A DNA stretch of 14,329 nucleotides, taken from positions 1-14,329 of the forward strand of contig DASUBV010000131.1 in assembly GCA_035763085.1 (NCBI GenBank). The letters are read 5' to 3'. Positions 6,454 to 13,321 of the stretch are shown piece by piece. This DNA comes from DASUBV01 sp035763085. GTDB taxonomy: Bacteria; Actinomycetota; Actinomycetes; Streptosporangiales; Streptosporangiaceae. The first letter of the stretch is position 1. Each line of letters opens with the position of its first letter. The position numbers and the translations under genes were made by a program. The notes below the pieces were generated by a model. That model searched no databases and had not been told where the DNA came from. It was given only the letters and a program-made list of their open reading frames with translations.

Positions 6454-8174
6454 TGTCCGGCCTCCGGTCCGGCCGCTCCCTCAGATCCCGCGGCCAGCTC
6501 GCCCGGTGCTCCCGGCGCGGCCGGGGCTCCCGGCGGGCCCGATCCCGCGGCCTTCGCCGCGCTGAGGGCGATCCGCAGGTCACGGACCGGGCGCTCGGAG
6601 CGGATCTCGGGCAGCATGTCGAAGTTGTGGGCGGGCGGCGGTGACATCGTGGCCCACTCCAGTGAGTTCCCGCCCCAGGGATCGGCCGGCGCGGTGCGCG
6701 GCCTGCGCAGCGTGATGATGATGTTCGCGAGCCCGACCAGCATCGACAGCGCGATCACGTACGCGGAGATCGTCTCGATGAGATTCAGCATCCCCCACCC
6801 CGAGCTGACGGGGTACGTCGCGACCCGGCGCGGCATGCCCATGAGGCCTAGGAAGTGCATCGGGAAGAACGTCACGTTGAACGAGACGATCAGCAGCCAG
6901 AACTGCCAGATGCCGAGCTTGCGGTCGAGGAGCCGGCCGGTCATCTTCGGGAACCAGTAGTACAGGCCGGCGAAGATCCCGAACAGGCTCCCGCCGAGCA
7001 GCACGTAATGGATGTGCGAGACCACGAAGTAGGTGTCATGGACCGCGAAGTCCGCCGCCGGGGAGGCCATCCACACGCCGTCGATCCCGCCGATCACGAA
7101 CATCGCGATCATGCCCAGCGCGAACAGCATCGGCGGCTCGAACCTGAGTTTCCCTTTCCACAGGGTGAAGAGCCAGGCCAGGACCAGCAGCCCGGTCGGT
7201 ACCGAGATCAGCTCGGTCGTGACTGAGAAGAACGAGTCGTCGACGATGCCCGTGGTGTACATGTGGTGGCCCCACACCGTGAAGGACAGGGCCATGATGA
7301 GCATCAGGGCCAGGATCACGATGCGGTAGCCATACAGCGGCTTGCCGCTGAACACCGGGATGATCTCCGAGACCACTCCCCAGGCGCCCATGATGAGCAT
7401 GTAGACCTCGGGGTGCCCGAAGAACCAGAACGTGTTGAGGTAGTTGGCGATGCTGCCGCCGTGGGACGGGTCGAAGAACACCGTTCCGAGGTGGTGGTCG
7501 GTGAGCAGCATGACCAGGCCGGCGGTCAGCGAGGGCACGGCCAGCACGATCAGGATCGAGGTGGTGACCGTGGCCCAGGTGAAGATCGGCACCCGGGTCA
7601 TGCTCATGCCCGGGGCCCGCAGCCGGAGCACGGTGACGATGAAGTTGATGGCGCCGAGCAGCGAGCTGGTGCCGACGATCAGCAGGCCGAGGATCCACAG
7701 GTCCTCCCCGGTCCCGCCCTGCAGCGACAGCGGCACGTAGTTCGTCCACCCGGCCGCGGCCGCGCCGCCCTTGGTGAGGTAGCCGGCCACGATCGTCAGC
7801 CCGCCGATCGGCAGCAGCCAGAAGGACGCCGCGTTCACCCGGGGAAACGCCATGTCCAGCGCGCCGATCTGCAACGGCACGAAATAATTCCCGAATCCGG
7901 ACAGCAGCGGGAGAATGACCAGGAAGATCATGACCGTGCCGTGGATCGTGAAGGCCTCGTTGAATGACTGGGGCGACAGAACGTTATTGCCCGGCTGCAT
8001 CAGCTGAGTCCGCAAGAGCATCGCCAGCGTCCCGGCGAACGCGAAGAACACCAGCGAGTTGACGATATACATGATCCCGATCTTCTTGTGATCGGTTGTC
8101 GTCAGCCAGTCGAGCACTCGCGCCGATCGCGGCCGCGGAGCCGCCGGCTTCGCCAGAACATCTGTGGTCGTCAT
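6450..8174 (-). CDS. ctaD: Heme-copper oxidase subunit I, lacking the K-channel lysine
   Basis: This 574-residue protein is the catalytic subunit that reduces oxygen and pumps protons. Heme ligands are H78 (TIHGT) and H389 for the low-spin heme and H387 for the high-spin heme. CuB ligands are H254, H303 and H304, and the cross-linked Tyr is Y258 (GHPEVY). D107 (IGALDMAFPR), N96, N114 and E256 give a normal A-type D channel. H379-D380 and R449-R450 are also present. The family consensus VPTGIKVF reads VPTGLLVL: the K-channel lysine is Leu330 (codon CTG, 7185-7187), while T327 and S297 are kept. The C-terminal tail after LEWATMSPPPAHNF is typical, then extended by an Ala/Pro/Gly-rich stretch. 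A weak GGGA-type ribosome site precedes ATG 8174. The gene is 75 nt downstream of ctaC and overlaps ctaE. Confidence 0.96.
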   Translation of the reverse strand: MTTTDVLAKPAAPRPRSARVLDWLTTTDHKKIGIMYIVNSLVFFAFAGTLAMLLRTQLMQPGNNVLSPQSFNEAFTIHGTVMIFLVILPLLSGFGNYFVPLQIGALDMAFPRVNAASFWLLPIGGLTIVAGYLTKGGAAAAGWTNYVPLSLQGGTGEDLWILGLLIVGTSSLLGAINFIVTVLRLRAPGMSMTRVPIFTWATVTTSILIVLAVPSLTAGLVMLLTDHHLGTVFFDPSHGGSIANYLNTFWFFGHPEVYMLIMGAWGVVSEIIPVFSGKPLYGYRIVILALMLIMALSFTVWGHHMYTTGIVDDSFFSVTTELISVPTGLLVLAWLFTLWKGKLRFEPPMLFALGMIAMFVIGGIDGVWMASPAADFAVHDTYFVVSHIHYVLLGGSLFGIFAGLYYWFPKMTGRLLDRKLGIWQFWLLIVSFNVTFFPMHFLGLMGMPRRVATYPVSSGWGMLNLIETISAYVIALSMLVGLANIIITLRRPRTAPADPWGGNSLEWATMSPPPAHNFDMLPEIRSERPVRDLRIALSAAKAAGSGPPGAPAAPGAPGELAAGSEGAAGPEAGQ

Positions 8175-8249
8175 GATCGATCGTCCCGTTGCTCGCCGCG
8201 GATTTCCCTGTCGCCCGTCCTGGTTATTGCCTGACTGGTCATCACGCCC

Positions 8250-9371
8250 CTAGCCACCCGGTGTCCCGATGATCAGCGTCCCGGACATTGCCGGGCCGTG
8301 GACATCGCACTGGAAGTAGTACTTGCCGGGCGGCAGCACCGGGACGGTAAAGGTCTTGGTCGCCGGGCCGGTGACGTTCGGCGTCTGGTAAAGCCGGTGC
8401 TTCAGGCTGGAGTTCTTCCAGATCGCGAAATTGTGCGCGATCCCGGCGTCCTTGTTATTGATCGTGACCTGGAACGGCTTGCCGGCCACCGCCGCGATGC
8501 AGGACTTGTCCCAGGTAATGTGCTGCGCCGTCAGCGTGATCGATGACCCGGTCGGAGCGCAGGAGCCGCCCTTGGACTGCGCCTGCTGCTGCCGCTGCAC
8601 CCAGGCGTGGAACTTCGACGGCGTCAGCACCTCGAGCACCAGCGTCATCTTCGAGTGCCACAGCCCGCAGAACTGGGTGCACTGGCCGCGGTAGATCCCC
8701 GTCCTGGTGGGCGTGACCGTGAACACGTTCGGGTGGCCGGGCACGGCGTTCTTCATGTAGAGCATGCCCGGCACGTAGAACCCGTGGATCACGTCGGCCG
8801 ACTCGAGCGTGATCTGGGTGGTCTGGCCGGCCGGCAGCGCCATCGTGAGCGGCCGGCCGGCAGATTTATCGGTGGCTGTCTTGCCGCTGGCCGACAGGCC
8901 CTCCTTGACATATCTCGCCGACCACTGCCACTGGGATCCGGTGACCACCAGCCGCTCGGCCGGGTGCGGCTCCTGGCGGTCGACCCGCCCGACCGTCACC
9001 TCGCCGAACGACAGGAGCACGACGATGATCGCGAGCGGAACGGCGAAGAAGGCCGCGTAGGCGCCGTTGCTCCCGTAGGTCTGCGGTGGCTCGGCATCAT
9101 CCCCGCGCCGCCGGCGGAACCGGATCACGCCGATGACGAGCATCCCCTCGACGAACAGGAACACCGGCAGGGCCAGCCACAAGATGATGTAGAACAGCCC
9201 GTGCACGTCCCGCGCCTTCGCCGACAGTCCCGGCTGCAGCACTCCGCACCCCGACGTGACCAGCAGCACCGCGATCGGCAGTGCCAGCTGCAGCGCGCGG
9301 CGGCGCCAGTTGTGATGCACGGGCTCTCGCTTCCTGACGGCGGAATCGGGTGTCATCGTGTCCCGCATCAT
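8250..9371 (-). CDS. ctaC: Oxidase subunit II with CuA domain and fused C-terminal blue-copper domain
   Basis: This 373-residue lipoprotein-like subunit has a lipobox (TSGC, C42) and two helices (about 58-82 and 104-124). The CuA cupredoxin domain has ligands H196 (DVIHGFYVPG), C231, C235, H239 and M242 in CTQFCGLWHSKM. The usual Glu between the two Cys is Q233, as in Thermus ba3. A linker of about 30 residues (about 251-280) leads to a second cupredoxin domain (about 281-370) with the type-1 set H313 (AHNFAI), C355, H358 and M362 (QCDVHGPAM). The family motif LExxWTxxP at the second helix reads AYAAFFAVP, so the K-channel entry Glu is Tyr105 by hand alignment. W148 and W150 keep the electron-entry aromatics. 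ATG 9371 lies 7 nt after the triple-cupredoxin gene; ATG 9356 is an alternative start. Confidence 0.94.
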   Translation of the reverse strand: MMRDTMTPDSAVRKREPVHHNWRRRALQLALPIAVLLVTSGCGVLQPGLSAKARDVHGLFYIILWLALPVFLFVEGMLVIGVIRFRRRRGDDAEPPQTYGSNGAYAAFFAVPLAIIVVLLSFGEVTVGRVDRQEPHPAERLVVTGSQWQWSARYVKEGLSASGKTATDKSAGRPLTMALPAGQTTQITLESADVIHGFYVPGMLYMKNAVPGHPNVFTVTPTRTGIYRGQCTQFCGLWHSKMTLVLEVLTPSKFHAWVQRQQQAQSKGGSCAPTGSSITLTAQHITWDKSCIAAVAGKPFQVTINNKDAGIAHNFAIWKNSSLKHRLYQTPNVTGPATKTFTVPVLPPGKYYFQCDVHGPAMSGTLIIGTPGG

Positions 9372-9378
9372 CAGCAGC

Positions 9379-10776
9379 TCACGAGGCCGCGAACGGCGTG
9401 ATCATGCCGATGGTGACGTGCGGCGGGCCGGTGCCGCCGCCGGCCTTGCCGGTCTGCCAGCAGGTGGCCACGTAGTTCCCCGGCGGCAGGTCCATGCTGA
9501 TCACGGTGGTGCCGCCGACTGGCAGCGGGTCGCCGCTGTCGCCGACGTGGATCCAGTCATCCTCCGCGTCAGGGCCCTTCTTCTTGGCGTCCTTGATCAC
9601 GTCCTGCGCGGTCTTGCCGGCCGGCAGGCGCAGCACCACGAACTCGTGATCCATCGCGAACGACTCATCGTTGGTGAAGGCCACCTGGATCAGCTGGTTC
9701 GCCGGCACGCTGGCGGGCATCCCGTGGTAGGTGAAGTTCTTCACCGACACGTCGTAGGTCTTGGCCGCCTGAGCGGGCGGGGCACTCGCCGAGGCCGAGG
9801 CCGTGAACGAGGCGATCATGCCGATGGTCACGTGCGGCGGGCCGGTGCCGCCGCCGGCCTTGCCGGTCTGCCAGCAGGTGGCCACGTAGTTCCCCGGCGG
9901 CAGGTCCATGCTGACCAGGTGGCCGGCACCGACGGGGAGGGGGTCGCCGCTGTCGGCGAAGTGGATCCAGTCATCCTCCGCGTCAGGACCCTTCTTCTTG
10001 GCGTCCTGGATCACGTCCTGCGCGGTCTTGCCGGCCGGCAGCTGCAGCACCACGAACTCGTGATCCATCGCGAACGACTCATCGTTGGTGAAGGCGACCT
10101 GGAACGGCTGGTTCGCCGGCACGGTGCTCGGCATCCCGTGGTAGGTGAAGTTCTTCACCGACACGTTGTAGGTCGGCCCGGCGGGGACCGCCGGGGCACT
10201 GGCTGAGGCGGACGCCGTGAACGCCTGGGCCATGCCGATGGTGACGTGCGGCGGGCCCGTGCCGCCACCGGACTTGCCGGTCTGCCAGCAGGTGGCCACG
10301 TAATTCCCGGGCGGCAGGTCCAGGGTCATCAGGACACCCCCGCCGGTATCGACGTCACCGCTGTCACCGACATGGACCCAGTCGTCCTCGCCTTTCGGGC
10401 CCTTCTTCTTGGCGTCCTTGATCACGTCCTGGGCGGTCTTGCCGGCCGGCAGCCGCAGCACCACGAACTCGTGCGTGATCTGGAACGATTCCTCATTCCG
10501 GAACGACACCTGGAATGGCCGGTTGGCCGGCACGGTGCCCGGCATCCCGTGATAGGTGAAGTTCTTCACCGACACGTTGTAAAGAGGCATCCCGGTGGCC
10601 GCAGCCGCCTGCGTAGTCGGCGCAGTAGGGCTCTTGCCGGAGTGCGCACCGCCACTGCCCTTGGCGCATCCGACCGCGATGACGAGTACGGCACAGGCCG
10701 CAATAGCCACCACGACAGATTGCGAAAGCCGGCGGACGCGCCGTCCGTCGGGGCGAGGCTCGCGTCGCGATCTCAT
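9379..10776 (-). CDS. Lipoprotein with three tandem cupredoxin-like domains
   Basis: This 465-residue protein begins with an Arg-rich N-terminus, a hydrophobic segment (20-36) and C37 (VGC), so it is probably exported and lipid-anchored, although the lipobox is not ideal. Three repeats follow (about 65-182, 203-320 and 341-458). Each starts with YNVSVKNFTYHGMP or a close variant and carries HEFVVL and NYVATCWQTGK, then PPHVTIGM. Putative type-1 copper ligands are H102/C163/H177/M182, H239/C301/H315/M320 and H378/C439/H453/M458. The Cys-to-His loop has 13 residues, Gly-rich and unusually long. Linkers are Ala/Ser-rich. AAGGAG lies about 6 nt before ATG 10776. As first gene of the oxidase operon it is a candidate electron donor to CtaC; copper storage or chaperoning is the alternative. 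Copper binding is inferred. Confidence 0.87.
   Translation of the reverse strand: MRSRREPRPDGRRVRRLSQSVVVAIAACAVLVIAVGCAKGSGGAHSGKSPTAPTTQAAAATGMPLYNVSVKNFTYHGMPGTVPANRPFQVSFRNEESFQITHEFVVLRLPAGKTAQDVIKDAKKKGPKGEDDWVHVGDSGDVDTGGGVLMTLDLPPGNYVATCWQTGKSGGGTGPPHVTIGMAQAFTASASASAPAVPAGPTYNVSVKNFTYHGMPSTVPANQPFQVAFTNDESFAMDHEFVVLQLPAGKTAQDVIQDAKKKGPDAEDDWIHFADSGDPLPVGAGHLVSMDLPPGNYVATCWQTGKAGGGTGPPHVTIGMIASFTASASASAPPAQAAKTYDVSVKNFTYHGMPASVPANQLIQVAFTNDESFAMDHEFVVLRLPAGKTAQDVIKDAKKKGPDAEDDWIHVGDSGDPLPVGGTTVISMDLPPGNYVATCWQTGKAGGGTGPPHVTIGMITPFAAS
9382..10581 (-). repeat. Three in-frame tandem repeats of about 411-414 bp
   Basis: The units lie at about 10231-10581, 9817-10170 and 9382-9756, and encode the three cupredoxin domains. 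Long stretches are nearly identical at DNA level, for example the segments around 9405-9500 and 9817-9912. The two units nearest the 3' end of the gene are the most alike; the first has diverged more (for example KGEDDWVHVGDSGDVDTGG). This suggests stepwise duplication, the second and third units being the most recent pair. Such repeats can expand or contract by recombination, so copy number may vary between strains and in short-read assemblies. Confidence 0.85.
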
Positions 10777-11011
10777 GGCTGCTCCTTCGCACCCAGGTTT
10801 CAGTCCGCACCCGCGAGCAGATCAATGACGATGTGCCCGGTGCGGCGCAGACAAGCGCACCCCTGTGCGATGCAGGCAGCGCTCTACCGGAATGTCTAAC
10901 GCCCGTACTGACGATCACGTAAGTCCGCGGCGCCCAACATGAGAGTTGTGTAATGGAAATCCCGCTCCTCCGTGACAGCTCCGTCATGATCAGCTGTCCG
11001 GCCGCCGGCGC
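10777..11011. promoter_or_regulatory. Divergent promoter region between the oxidase operon and ctaG-ctaB
   Basis: This 235-bp gap must drive both operons. It contains a less GC-rich core around 10935-10962. CAAC/GTTG arms (10935-10938 and 10945-10948) lie beside TGTAAT at 10949-10954, a possible -10 without a clear -35. A CGCAC/GTGCG dyad is at 10856-10869. I see no known copper-regulator operator and no convincing sigma-70 pair on the minus strand. The shared region suggests that oxidase structural and assembly genes are regulated together. Confidence 0.5.
10974..10998. promoter_or_regulatory. Inverted repeat upstream of ctaG, possible operator
   Basis: Perfect 7-bp arms, GACAGCT at 10974-10980 and AGCTGTC at 10992-10998, are separated by 11 bp containing the palindrome TCATGA. 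The arms start about two helical turns apart, as expected for a dimeric regulator. It lies just before the assigned ctaG start, so it could repress ctaG or form a hairpin in its leader. Function is inferred. Confidence 0.4.
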
Positions 11012-12004
11012 GTGTCACACTCCCAGTGGCGGGCGCATGATGCGTCACCCGCACGCACGCAGGACGGGAGTTGCGCTCTGTTTACCCTTCAGGACGGGCT
11101 GACCGCTTGGGCATTTGACCCCGTGCCGACCATCGGGGCGGGCGTAGCCGCGCTCGGCTATCTCAGCGCCCGGCGCCGGCTGCTCCGCCAGCCGCGCCGG
11201 CCGGCGGCGCCGCGGGCGGGCAGCCGGCTGCGCCTCGCCTGCTTCGGCGCGGGCCTGCTGGCCATCGTGGTCGCCGTGGACGGGCCGCCGGATGTCCTGT
11301 CGGACGTCTCGTTCTCCGCTCACATGGTCCAGCACATGCTGCTGCAGCTGGTAGCGCCTCCGCTGCTGCTTCTCGGCGGCCCGCTGAGCCTGCTGCTGCG
11401 CGCGGACCCGCCCTGGCTGCCCCGGCGGGTGCTCAGCCGGGTGCTGCGCAGCCGCCCCGTGCGCATCGCGGCCCATCCGGTGACCGCGCTGGGCCTGTTC
11501 ACCGTCGTTCTCGCGGGCAGCCACCTGAGCCCGCTGTTCAGCCTGACGCTGGCCCGGCCCTGGGTACATGAGCTCGAGCACGTCGCGTTCCTGGTCACCG
11601 CACTGCTGCTGTGGTGGCCCGCCATCGGCATCGACCCGGCGCCCCGCCGTCTGGGCTACCCGGCCCGGCTGCTCTACCTGCTCCTGGACATGCCCGTGAT
11701 GGCCTATCTCGGGCTGGCGATCGCGAACGCCTCTCGCGTCCTGTACCCGTACTACGCGGCGCACCCGCCGCCGTGGGGCGCGAGCGCGCTGGCCGACCAG
11801 GGCGTGGCCGGGACGATCATGTGGATATCCGGGACGTTCACGATGGTTCCCGCCATGGCGGTCCTGCTGCTCCGGTGGCTCGACGAGGACGCCAGAAAGC
11901 AGGCCAGGCTGGACGCCCGGCACCGGTCCCCGGCCGCGCCAGCAGGCGGCAGGCTGCGCCCGGAGGCCGTCGCACCGCCCTGCGCCGGGCCGGCCGCGTC
12001 GTGA
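11012..12004 (+). CDS. ctaG: Cytochrome c oxidase assembly factor, CtaG (caa3) family
   Basis: This 330-residue multi-pass membrane protein has the CtaG family signature FSAHMVQHMLLQLVAPPLL (H104, H108) followed by LLGGP, and later WVHELEHVAFLVTALLLWWP and LDMPVMAYLGLAI. These proteins are needed to assemble the copper centres of caa3-type oxidases. The start is uncertain. GTG 11012 is the only conventional start upstream of the conserved region but has no good ribosome site and lies within GTGTCACAC; a GGGAG further in could serve a rare CTG at 11081. The next gene overlaps its stop as GTGA. Divergent placement from the oxidase operon fits an assembly role. The tail after the last helix is an Arg/Ala/Pro-rich cytoplasmic extension. 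Confidence 0.9.
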   Translation: MSHSQWRAHDASPARTQDGSCALFTLQDGLTAWAFDPVPTIGAGVAALGYLSARRRLLRQPRRPAAPRAGSRLRLACFGAGLLAIVVAVDGPPDVLSDVSFSAHMVQHMLLQLVAPPLLLLGGPLSLLLRADPPWLPRRVLSRVLRSRPVRIAAHPVTALGLFTVVLAGSHLSPLFSLTLARPWVHELEHVAFLVTALLLWWPAIGIDPAPRRLGYPARLLYLLLDMPVMAYLGLAIANASRVLYPYYAAHPPPWGASALADQGVAGTIMWISGTFTMVPAMAVLLLRWLDEDARKQARLDARHRSPAAPAGGRLRPEAVAPPCAGPAAS

Positions 12005-12015
12005 GGAGCGGCAGG

Positions 12016-13119
12016 GTGCTGCGCGGTGCCCCCGGCAGCGCGGGCCTGGTCCCGCCGGGGCGCGCCCGCCCGGCCGGCAGCCCGCCGGGCCAGGCCCGCG
12101 ATGGCACCGGACGCCGCCCGGCCCGCCTGGTCAGCGCGTCGCTGCTGGCGCTGACCAAGCCCAGGATCATCGAGCTGCTGCTGGTCACGACAGTGCCCAC
12201 GATGATGCTGGCGGCCCACGGGCTGCCGCCCCTGGGGCTGCTCCTGGTGACGCTGGCCGGGGGAACGCTGGCGGCCGGCAGCGCGAACACCATCAACTGC
12301 TACATTGACCGCGATATTGACGCAGTCATGCGCCGGACCGCCCGGCGGCCGCTGGCCCGGCCGCCCTCGATGGCCGTGATCAGGCCCGCCGAGGCGCTGA
12401 GCTTCGGGATCGTCCTGGGCATCGCGGCGACACTGCTGCTCGGCCTGCTGGCCGGGTGGCTGGCTGCTGCCCTGGCCGACGCGGCCATCGTGTTCTACGT
12501 CTTTATCTACACGCTCGGGCTCAAGCGGCGTACCGCGTCCAATATCGTCATCGGGGGCGCCGCGGGCGGCTTCCCGGTGCTGGTCGGCTGGGCGGCGGTG
12601 ACCGGGACGGTGCGTCTTCCGGCACTGATCCTGTTCGCGGTGATCTTCTTCTGGACCCCGCCGCATTTCTGGGCGCTGGCCATGAAGTTCCGCGATGACT
12701 ACGCCGCGGCCGCCGTGCCGATGCTGCCGGTGGTAGCACCAGCCTGGGTCGTGGCCCGCAAGATCCTGCTCTACTCCTATGCGATGGTGGCAGCCACCCT
12801 CGCCCTCATCCCGTACGCAGGCTGGGTCTACGCGGCCGGCGCGGCCGGGCTCGGGGCGTGGTTCCTGGCCGAGGCGCACCGGCTGCGCTCCCGGGTCGCC
12901 CGGCTCACCGCCGGCACGGCCGCGGTCACGCCCGCGCGCCCGGATGCGCCCGGCGAGGCCCGCACGGCCGCCGGCGCGCCGGATGAGACCTGCGCGGGGC
13001 TGACCCGGCCCAGCATCAGCCCGGTCCCGATGCGCCTGTTCCACTTGTCCATCGCCTACCTGTCCCTGCTGTTCGCCCTGACCGCCCTGGCTGCGGTGCT
13101 GCCCTGGGGCCGCTGGTGA
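12016..13119 (+). CDS. ctaB: Protoheme IX farnesyltransferase (heme O synthase)
   Basis: It transfers a farnesyl group to protoheme IX, making heme O for the oxidase. The first active-site motif is intact: NTINCYIDRDIDAVMRRT (N94, D98, D102). So are the KRRTASNIVIGG loop, WTPPHFWALA, and RDDYAAAAVPMLPVV. About nine helices are predicted. I chose GTG 12016 (367 residues) because GAGGAG lies 7 nt upstream; GTG 12001, overlapping the ctaG stop as GTGA, is also possible. The first 40 or so residues are a disordered-looking Pro/Gly/Arg stretch. A hydrophilic insert of about 45 residues (about 290-335) precedes the last helix, which makes it longer than usual (about 300). It is the functional counterpart of the degenerate copy at 1-929. 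Confidence 0.94.
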   Translation: MLRGAPGSAGLVPPGRARPAGSPPGQARDGTGRRPARLVSASLLALTKPRIIELLLVTTVPTMMLAAHGLPPLGLLLVTLAGGTLAAGSANTINCYIDRDIDAVMRRTARRPLARPPSMAVIRPAEALSFGIVLGIAATLLLGLLAGWLAAALADAAIVFYVFIYTLGLKRRTASNIVIGGAAGGFPVLVGWAAVTGTVRLPALILFAVIFFWTPPHFWALAMKFRDDYAAAAVPMLPVVAPAWVVARKILLYSYAMVAATLALIPYAGWVYAAGAAGLGAWFLAEAHRLRSRVARLTAGTAAVTPARPDAPGEARTAAGAPDETCAGLTRPSISPVPMRLFHLSIAYLSLLFALTALAAVLPWGRW

Positions 13120-13120
13120 G

Positions 13121-13153
13121 GTCCGGGCCCGGCCGCCCGGGCTCCTGCCGGAC
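13121..13153 (+). terminator. GC-rich hairpin after ctaB, possible terminator
   Basis: Immediately after the ctaB stop, outer arms GTCCGG (13121-13126) and CCGGAC (13148-13153) enclose an inner stem GCCCGG (13127-13132) with CCGGGC (13137-13142) and a 4-nt loop. There is no T-tract, which is common for actinobacterial terminators, so termination is plausible but not shown. Confidence 0.4.
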
Positions 13154-13159
13154 GGCCGC

Positions 13160-13195
13160 CTGAGCAGGCAGCCGGGACCGGGTTACACTGCTCAG
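13160..13195. promoter_or_regulatory. Perfect 8-bp inverted repeat around a putative -10 box
   Basis: CTGAGCAG (13160-13167) and CTGCTCAG (13188-13195) are perfect inverted copies 28 bp apart, start to start. Between and overlapping them is TACACT (13184-13189), a possible -10 hexamer for the methyltransferase gene 127 nt downstream. No clear -35 was seen. It could be a repressor operator or an RNA hairpin in the leader. Confidence 0.4.
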
Positions 13196-13321
13196 CGAGG
13201 TGCCCGGCCCCGATCAGGGCCCGCACCGCGGGCCCGGCGGGCGGCCCCGGGCCGCCCTCGATGACAGCAGCGCGGCGCGATCGCGGGCTCCGCGGGGGAC
13301 CATCCGCCGGCGAGGTGAGGC

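Noticed and set aside
5741..6583. 280-codon minus-strand frame across ctaE
   Set aside because: Same strand but a different phase from ctaE, which has clear subunit III motifs; this frame gives an Arg/Gly-rich product.
6450..9371. Quinol oxidase (bo3-type) or B/C-type oxidase identity
   Set aside because: CuA ligands are complete, which excludes a typical quinol oxidase; HPEVY and D-channel residues place it in the A type.
11611..12015. Upstream extension of ctaB to 11611
   Set aside because: It lies inside ctaG in another phase; homology begins after 12016 and a ribosome site sits at 12003-12008.
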